This document shows positions 57,824 through 64,000 of a stretch of 64,000 bases of DNA, piece after piece; position 1 is the stretch's first letter, and each line of letters starts with the position of its first letter. The translations under genes and the position numbers were made by a program. The notes under the pieces are model-generated. The model saw only the letters and a program-made list of their open reading frames with translations. It did no database searches and was not told the origin of the DNA. This DNA is from Rhinopithecus roxellana (Eukaryota; Chordata; Mammalia; Primates; Cercopithecidae): the NCBI RefSeq assembly GCF_007565055.1, contig NC_044551.1, positions 98,858,089 through 98,922,088 of the forward strand, in the 5' to 3' direction.

Positions 57824-58231
57824 ACTATGGAAGTTTAAGAATTTTGAGAGCAAGTAACAAGTTAATCAGTCGGCAAATATCAATATACTTGAACTTTTGC
57901 TCAAATTACTTGCATCCTATACTTCTCATTGCTGAAAAAGATGAAAGAAGGTAGAAAAGATACCCAGGAGGGAAACCAGGCCAGTGCCATGCCCTTCTGT
58001 CCCCACACTGGTTGGAATATTTGCTGTGTTCCATTTGAGAGAACTGTATTGTATCTATCACACACACACACACGGTGTACGTTCTACATTCCCACTGGGA
58101 TTTTGAATTATCACTTAGGAAAAAAATGTAAAGCGTGTGTATGTGTAGCGGGCCCAAGCACACATGCCCTGGGCAAGAATAGCTACAGAGCAGACCACTG
58201 ATGTTGGGAAGCTGCAGGGACTTGTTCTCAC
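57824..58231. other. MYO10 intron 2, exon-proximal
   Basis: Contains a short (CA)7 at 58060-58073. No conserved intronic enhancer can be identified by eye. Confidence 0.5.
58226..58231 (-). promoter_or_regulatory. MYO10: 5' splice site of MYO10 exon 2
   Basis: On the minus strand the exon ends in CAG and the intron opens with GTGAGA, a good U1 match, which fixes the downstream exon edge. Confidence 0.9.
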
Positions 58232-58330
58232 CTGACCATAGTCTGTCCGGAAGACGACGACGCCTTCTGCACAGGAATTTACAGTACTTGGAAAATGCTG
58301 GCCATTTTCTCTCAGCCAGACCCGTGTTCC
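58232..58330 (-). CDS. MYO10: MYO10 coding exon 2 (internal exon, partial CDS)
   Basis: This is a single internal exon of unconventional myosin-X, an actin motor with PH, MyTH4 and FERM domains that moves to filopodial tips. Seen: on the minus strand a T-rich tract ending TTTACAG precedes GGAACACGG, and the exon ends TATGGTCAG followed by GTGAGA. The 99 nt translate without a stop into 33 residues starting GTRVWLRENGQHF and ending VVVFRTDYGQ. From memory of the family this matches MYO10 residues 8-40, the N-terminal SH3-like part of the motor head. The exon starts and ends between codons (phase 0). Exon 1, with the start codon and about seven residues, lies above position 64000; exon 3 would lie below position 1. 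Residue 31 is Val (GTC), where I recall Ile in human. Exon identity is very secure; the species difference is from memory. Confidence 0.95.
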
Positions 58331-58352
58331 CTGTAAACAAAACAAAACAAGA
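58331..58352 (-). promoter_or_regulatory. MYO10: 3' splice site of MYO10 exon 2
   Basis: On the minus strand the run TCTTGTTTTGTTTTGTTTAC leads into AG directly before the exon. It is a T-rich but G-interrupted polypyrimidine tract with a consensus acceptor, and it fixes the upstream exon edge. Confidence 0.9.
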
Positions 58353-59246
58353 CTGAACTGAGTTTGGATTGCATTTTGTGGCGAAACTCTACTGTCGAAA
58401 TTACCGTAACTCCTATATTCCTTAAAAAAAAATCTTTTTGAAAAGTAAACGTCTTTCTCAAGCAAAGAACACATCTTCAGGAAGCATCACCCACAGGCTT
58501 TACTATCCACAAGTGTGACTGAGAGTCCCACCAGACAGAGAAGGCAAAGAGGGACTAAGAAAATAGTAGCTAGCCCCTGTGTTCTCACCATGCAACTGAT
58601 TTACGTGGATTACTTCATTTGAGATGATGAGGCAGACACTATGATCATTCTCATCTTACAGATGGAGAACCAGAGGCCTAGAGGTAAAGTAACTTGCCCA
58701 GCATCACAAAGACTGAGTATTTGACAGGCAGTTGGGCTCCAGAAACCAAAAGTTTAACTAGGTCACAACAAGCCTTCACCCTCTTTGAGAACTCTTCAGA
58801 AACTAATGGCTCCCATCCTCTTAGGTCAAAGTCCGGTACACCTGCGCACCTGGAGGACATTAGACCACTCCCTTGACTCCTACTTATACCAAAATCCATG
58901 TGTAAACTGGACTCTCCAAAAGAGGAACTGAAGTTTCTAATATTTATCAGAACTCAGTCCACCAGCACAAATGTTGTTAGGATTACATGAGACACCTAAT
59001 GAACTTCAAAGTTCAGGACTGTATCTTAAAAGACGGCAACTTCGAGATCCTACTTTTTAAATCTTGGGCACATTTTTTGGCATTGATCTCATTTCCACTT
59101 ATTTATTTCCCCACTGGACAAATGAAATATCATATTGAGCTTTTTTAAGGCTCAATTTCATCATCCTTTGATTTAATCACATGAAACCGTTTCTCAAACA
59201 CAAGTGATAAAGTTTGGAGGAATTAGTGGGTGTTCCCTGGTCATTC
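58331..59246. other. MYO10 intron 1, exon-proximal
   Basis: A MIR at 58575-58745 (minus; CATCTTACAGATGGAGAACC, GTAAAGTAACTTGCCCAGCA). The rest is unassigned. Confidence 0.5.
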
Positions 59247-59264
59247 AAAGAATTACGTTCATGA

Positions 59265-59629
59265 ATACTACTCAGCCATAAAAAGGAATGAAATAATGAC
59301 ATTCACAACAACGTGGATGGAGTTGGAGACCATTATTCTAGTGAAGTCACTCAGGAATGGAAAACTAATCATCATATGTTCTCGCTTATAAGTGGGAGCT
59401 AAGCTATGAGGATGCAAAGTCATAAGAATGACACGATGGACTCTGGGGACTCAGGGAGAAGGGTGGGAGGGCGGAGAAGGATAAAAGACTACACAACAGG
59501 CACAGTGGACACTGTTCGGGATGATGGGTGCACCAAAATCTCAGAAATCACCACTGAATAACATATTCATGTAACTAAACACCACCTGTTCCCCCAAAAC
59601 CACTGAAATTTTAAAAAAAGAAAAAAAAA
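59265..59629 (+). mobile_element. 5'-truncated L1 with 18-bp TSD
   Basis: AATACTACTCAGCCATAAAA through CACCTGTTCCCCCAAAACC to an A-rich tail. AAAGAATTAC(G/C)TT(C/T)ATGA lies at 59247-59264 and 59630-59647, so this 365-bp piece is one insertion. Confidence 0.95.
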
Positions 59630-59647
59630 AAAGAATTACCTTTATGA

Positions 59648-60506
59648 TGTATACCCATATGATGGAATGCAACACTGAGCTTCAGTATCTCATTTAACTT
59701 TCTCTACTCTGCTCAACAATTTCATTTCTAACAAAAATGACACCAAGCACATGCTATGAATCAATGTATTCACGTGGAAATAGAACAAAATTATCACTTG
59801 ACATAGCACTTTATTTTTTTCTCCCTCCCTCCCTTCCTAAAATAGCACTTTAATTGGACAACTCCTTTTCTCGAATTTTCTACATTTCATTTATTTCTGT
59901 TTTGTTAAATCTTTGAAATATACTGGTTATGGTATGTTCCACTTCCAGTTGAAGGAGCTAGTACTGCTCTTTTAACATAGAATTGGCAGGGGATAAATGA
60001 CACATCAGTTAACTCCACATTTTATGTACTTTACATGGTGCCAATCAATAGCAAACATAGTCACTTCCAGTAACAGAGTGCCCCCGATATATCAGGGTCA
60101 TGTACTATCAGGGTCATGTACTAAGGAGCCTCAGTGACATTATATTGAATACCAACCTTCTGTAAAATAGGAATCCTCTCAATTCCAAGAGGTAATTGCA
60201 GCTTGGAGCTTAAGACTTTACCCAGTGCCACACAGCTAGTGACCTAGGCAGGTCTCTCCAAATTCCTAATCCCATGCTCTTCCCACACATCACACTGACT
60301 CTACTTGTCTCCTGAAAATAATGCATAAATAAATCAAATGCACTCATTAATCAGCAATTAAAATCTAATAATACAGAGTTGCCTTAAATGGACTGTTATT
60401 ACACACATAACTATTTGTTCTCATCTTCCTAGAAAGGAACATTTAAGAACACAAAATCTGACATAAAGGTTACTGCATTCCCTCTGTGCCCACGATGACA
60501 CTGTTT
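59648..60506. other. MYO10 intron 1 sequence, MIR-like at 60165-60300
   Basis: CAGTGCCACACAGCTAGTGA with downstream CCCATGCTCTTCCCACAC resembles antisense MIR. ATCAGGGTCATGTACTA is repeated at about 60091-60121. Confidence 0.45.
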
Positions 60507-60520
60507 AAAATCCACAAGCC

Positions 60521-60824
60521 GGAGGATAGACGTGGTGCCTCACGTAATCCCAGCACTTTGGAAGGCCGAGATGGGTGGATCACTTGAGGTCAGGAGTTTG
60601 AGACCAGCCTGGCCAACATGGTGAAACCCCGTGTCTACCAAAAAAGTACAAAAATTAGCCAGACATGGTGGCGCATGCCTGTAATCCCAGCTTCTCAGGA
60701 GGCTGAGGCAGGAGAATTGCCTGAAACCAGGAGGCAGAGGTTACACTGAACCGAGATTGTGCCACTACGTTCTAGCCTGGGCGCCAGAGTAAACTCTATC
60801 TCAAAAAATAGAAAATAAATAAAT
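60521..60824 (+). mobile_element. AluS with 14-bp TSD
   Basis: AAAATCCACAA(G/A)CC at 60507-60520 and 60825-60838. It is the closest Alu to MYO10 exon 2 on the upstream side of the transcript. Confidence 0.95.
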
Positions 60825-60838
60825 AAAATCCACAAACC

Positions 60839-62914
60839 AGGACCTAAAACGTTAACTGTTAACTCAGAATCCATAGTTAAGTCACTCTTGAGTTTGATGA
60901 ATGAATTTCGGGCGGGCCAGCTAGAATCCCCAGACGTAGGTTCTACAAGCATTTCTAAAATCACGGTGGCTGGAGATCCCAATATTGAAATGGAACAAAC
61001 TCCTTTCCCCATTGACCAACTCACACAGTTCCCCTGAGAGTTCTGTGACTCTCCTAGCATCCCCTATTGCGACCTTATCTGTAAGAGACCCTCCGCATAT
61101 GCACTCATTTCCCTGGTACATACTAAGGAGGTTTTAAGTTGTTTACTCCATTCACAGTTCTTTAAAGACGCCCCAAAGAGGAGTTTAAATCCTCCGCTAT
61201 AAAGATGGCAGATAGCATCAAAAATGAATATTAAGTGCTCCTATATAAATCCTGAGACCTGCCTATTTAAAGAACACACAGCACCAACAGGGGTCAGTTC
61301 CCACTTGCACACAAGTCCCTCACGTTCCCCTACTCTTGCTTCAGGCTGAGACACTGATAACACACACGAAGAATGAGAGTTCACAACTGCCTGTCAGTCC
61401 TGATTTCTTTATTAGCAAACAGCTGCTTCCAAAGAGAACACTGACTTCAGGCATCTGCCAAGAGGCTGGTCTCTCAAATATCCCTCCGTACCCAAACTGC
61501 ATTACTTATAACATTCTAGAAAAAGATTCCAAATGCCTGATGACTTTTTTCAGCCTCTTTAATTCACATGTCAGGGACTGCAATATTTGAAAGCTTTTAA
61601 ATATACACCTCCCAACACACACGCACGCCCATGCTCGCAGCAGTGAAAATGTTCAAAGTTATATAAGGCAAGAACTTTTACTCATTAGGTTAAAACCAGG
61701 AAATAAAAACTCCCAGTGTAGCTCCATCCCAGAACCCCTAGTCCAAACCCTTCGGTGTGTTGTGACCATCACTAGCATTGTTTTCGTTAAAAAGGATTTC
61801 ACACACCTGTTTCCCAATTACAATTGTCTATTTAGTGAGAATGAAATTGAGATTGTGCAACAGTATCAAATTAATATAAATGGTCAGCAGGATTAATATG
61901 TATCTTTTGGCTTCCACAGGCCACCCAGAAGGTATTTTTTCACTAAAGCGTGCAGTTTGACTTAGTATCTCACTGTGGCTCTCTTTACCCTTTCGTTTTA
62001 AAGTAGTACAAAGCCCTTTGTTGACACAGTGCTTATGCTTTATGATCAAACACACAGTTCAGCTCCTGTAGTCCAAAGGTCTTTTCCAACAGGTGTGAAG
62101 AACTGCTGATAAGCAACTTTTACAAAATCCAGCCCAGATCTCAAATCCACAGCCCACTGGCCAGTTTTCCTAGGTCTATCACAAACAGCTGTCTTCCACA
62201 CATGGGAAGCAAAATGCATTCAAAACACTCCCTCTGTTCTTTGAAAAAGTATTAACTGGCAATTTTCATAGAATCGGAATTGCAAAGTTAAACCGCTGAA
62301 ATAGGTATTTTGTACATAGATTGTTCCTAGTGCCTTCTCTGAGACCCCAATCTTTCTACTTCTACTCTATTAGAACACATGTGCCCAGGTCCAAAAGAGG
62401 CCACCCACAAGCACTTGAAAACGAAGTCACAGGCAGACATTTGAAATGTCCAGACCATCTAAGTTGGAGTGGGAAAGAAAAATTTGCCCACCATATGCAA
62501 ACTATTACATTCAGTCATTGTTAAATAAGGCTGATAATTTAATACACAATATAGGCAACCTAGCATAAGGAAAAGGCTCACAATTTGATTAAAAATTGCC
62601 TTTATAAGCAGGTGGAACAAGTTTGATCATAACATACACATTTTATTAAAAATTGGAGAAGTTTGCGTCTTAATCTCTGAGACAAATATGTGAGTGTTAA
62701 CATAATGGCTGAACATTTTTCTGTACATAATCACCAGAAATGTTTTTGCAATATAAAGCATTTGCACACAAATTCCTATCCCCCTGTGAACTTTAAAGCA
62801 ATCCTATAAGACAGAGAGGCAATACCATTCCTTTCTTCAAATGTAAGGTTCACAGAGGTTCCATTTTCTACTGCCAACAATGATTTCCTGGATATAATAA
62901 AAGGGGCCGACTTT
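60839..62914. other. MYO10 intron 1 sequence, no feature recognised
   Basis: Repeat-poor, AT-rich. Frames up to 84 aa are without family or splice support. Confidence 0.45.
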
Positions 62915-63535
62915 ACCAAATGTTGGTGAGAGTGTAGAGAAACTGAGAATATAAAATGGTACATCTGCTTTGGAAAATGGTTTGGCAATTTCTTAAAAAG
63001 CTAAACATAATCTTACCATATACGTCCCAACAATATAACTCCTAGATTGTTGTCTACTCAAAAAAAAGTATTTTTACGTCTCATGTGTAAATATTCATAG
63101 CAGCAATATTCTTCCTAGCCAAATACTGGAAACAATTCAAAGGTCTAGTAACTGGTATAGAGATACACAGAACAAATCCATACAATGGGACTCCTCAGTT
63201 ATTTTTAAAAAAAGAAAAGAATCACTGATACATTCACCAACAAATATGGACCACAGACATCATGCTAAGTGAAAGAGGACAGATACAAAAGGCTACATAT
63301 TGTGGGGTTCTGTTTATATGAAGTTTCTGGAAAAGGCAAATCCATAGACACAGACAACAGATGAATAGTTACCCAAAGCTGGGTGCAAGAGGGACAGTGA
63401 CTGAGTGAAAAAGGTGGAAATCTGTCCAAAAACTGCGGCAATGGCTGCACCACTGTATACATGTGCTGAAATTCATTCTACTGGGCACCTATAACGGGTG
63501 AATTTCTCTCTGTGGAATTATAAATCAATAATTTT
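62915..63535 (+). mobile_element. L1M 3' end (ORF2 tail and 3' UTR)
   Basis: AAATGTTGGTGAGAGTGTAG, GAAAATGGTTTGGCAATTTC, GCTAAGTGAAAGAGGACAGA and TTTCTGGAAAAGGCAAATCC follow old L1 order. Confidence 0.88.
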
Positions 63536-63547
63536 GAATCATTTTTA

Positions 63548-63824
63548 TTTTTATTTATTTATATATTTATTTATTTTTGAGATGGAATCTCGATCTGTCA
63601 CTGCAAGCTCCGCCTCCCGGGTTCACGCCATTCTCCTGCCTCAGCCTCCCAATTAGCTGGGACCACAGGCGCCCACCGCCACGCCCAGCTAATTTTTTGT
63701 ATTTTTAGTAGAGACGGTGTTTCACCGTGTTAGCCAGGATGGTCTCGATCTCCTGACCTCGTGATCCGCCCGCCTCAGCCTCCCAAAGTGCTAGGATTAC
63801 AGGCGTAAGCCACCGCACCCGGTC
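63548..63824 (-). mobile_element. AluY, minus strand, with about 40-bp deletion
   Basis: T/TTTA-rich head, GAGATGGAATCTCGATCTGT then directly CACTGCAAGCTCCGCC, so the CCCAGGCTGGAGTGC box is missing. ATCATTTTT lies at both edges. Confidence 0.94.
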
Positions 63825-64000
63825 ATCATTTTTTAAAAATTGTTTTCCCAGTCTATATACTTCTCAAAGGCACATGAACATTCCTAACCATTCCATAGTA
63901 GGAAAACCCAATCACATTTCTGTAACCGAGCAACACAGGGGTTGAGAAACATCAAAACAACAACAACCCCATAATGATGAAATTTAAGGGCCACGTTGAA
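63825..64000. other. MYO10 intron 1, window end
   Basis: No feature recognised. Confidence 0.4.

Noticed and set aside
1..58231. MYO10 exon 3 within the window
   Set aside because: No minus-strand frame continues the protein (a start like VFTYKQ would be expected), so intron 2 extends beyond position 1.

Overview
This is a stretch of Old World monkey (cercopithecid) nuclear DNA lying almost entirely inside the introns of MYO10, which is transcribed from the minus strand. A primate source is shown by about 50 Alu elements. An Old World monkey source is suggested by at least two young AluY copies (27210-27518 plus, 39838-40139 minus). They share changes I associate with cercopithecid AluY: GGCTCAAGCCTG at the head, a GAGACGGGCGG or TAGACGGGCGG box, a doubled A before CTAGCC, and GATCTGGCCACTGC in the right arm. 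The macaque/baboon/guenon lineage cannot be resolved by eye.

The only protein-coding sequence I can support is one 99-nt exon at 58232-58330 (minus strand). It has consensus splice sites and encodes 33 residues beginning GTRVWLRENGQHF, which I recognise as MYO10 residues 8-40 (coding exon 2). Positions 58331-64000 are therefore intron 1 and 1-58231 are part of intron 2. No other MYO10 exon is visible. Nearly every other open frame lies in an Alu, L1, Tigger or THE1 fossil, or is chance.

Region by region. 1-2600: an Alu end, an L1 3' end, then a minisatellite of exactly 24 units of 73 bp (818-2569) inside an apparent L2 remnant. 2.8-16 kb: Alu, MIR, L2 and L1 fragments. 16.7-17.6 kb: an L1M 3' end split by an Alu. 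17.7-19.95 kb: the 5' part of a Tigger1 DNA transposon, an Alu, then the end of a second Tigger-group element. 20-26 kb: Alus among unique sequence. 26.8-28.2 kb: a dense nested Alu pile containing the lineage-specific AluY. 28.4-36 kb: an Alu with an internal 135-bp duplication, a GGGA/GGAA tract, a truncated 5S rRNA pseudogene, and an L1M end. 37.8-41.9 kb: a cluster of hAT-Charlie MITEs and a MaLR LTR split by two Alus. 42.3-49 kb: the least repeat-dense part, with an imperfect 20-bp hairpin at 47.2 kb. 49-52 kb: Alus and a GGGGA/GGAGA tract. 53.1-55.8 kb: a full-length but decayed THE1 retrotransposon carrying an Alu. 57.2-57.8 kb: another MaLR LTR with an Alu. 58.2 kb: the MYO10 exon. 59-64 kb: L1 ends, one full-length Alu and one internally deleted Alu.

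I see no operon, defence locus, CRISPR array or other undescribed gene system. The points worth following up are the minisatellite and its repeat-variant map, the short hairpin, a 30-bp sequence that seems copied across 2 kb into a MITE, the transposon junction at 19.45 kb, and the inverted Alu pair flanking the frame-neutral MYO10 exon. Repeat family names come from memory of consensus sequences, not from a database search.
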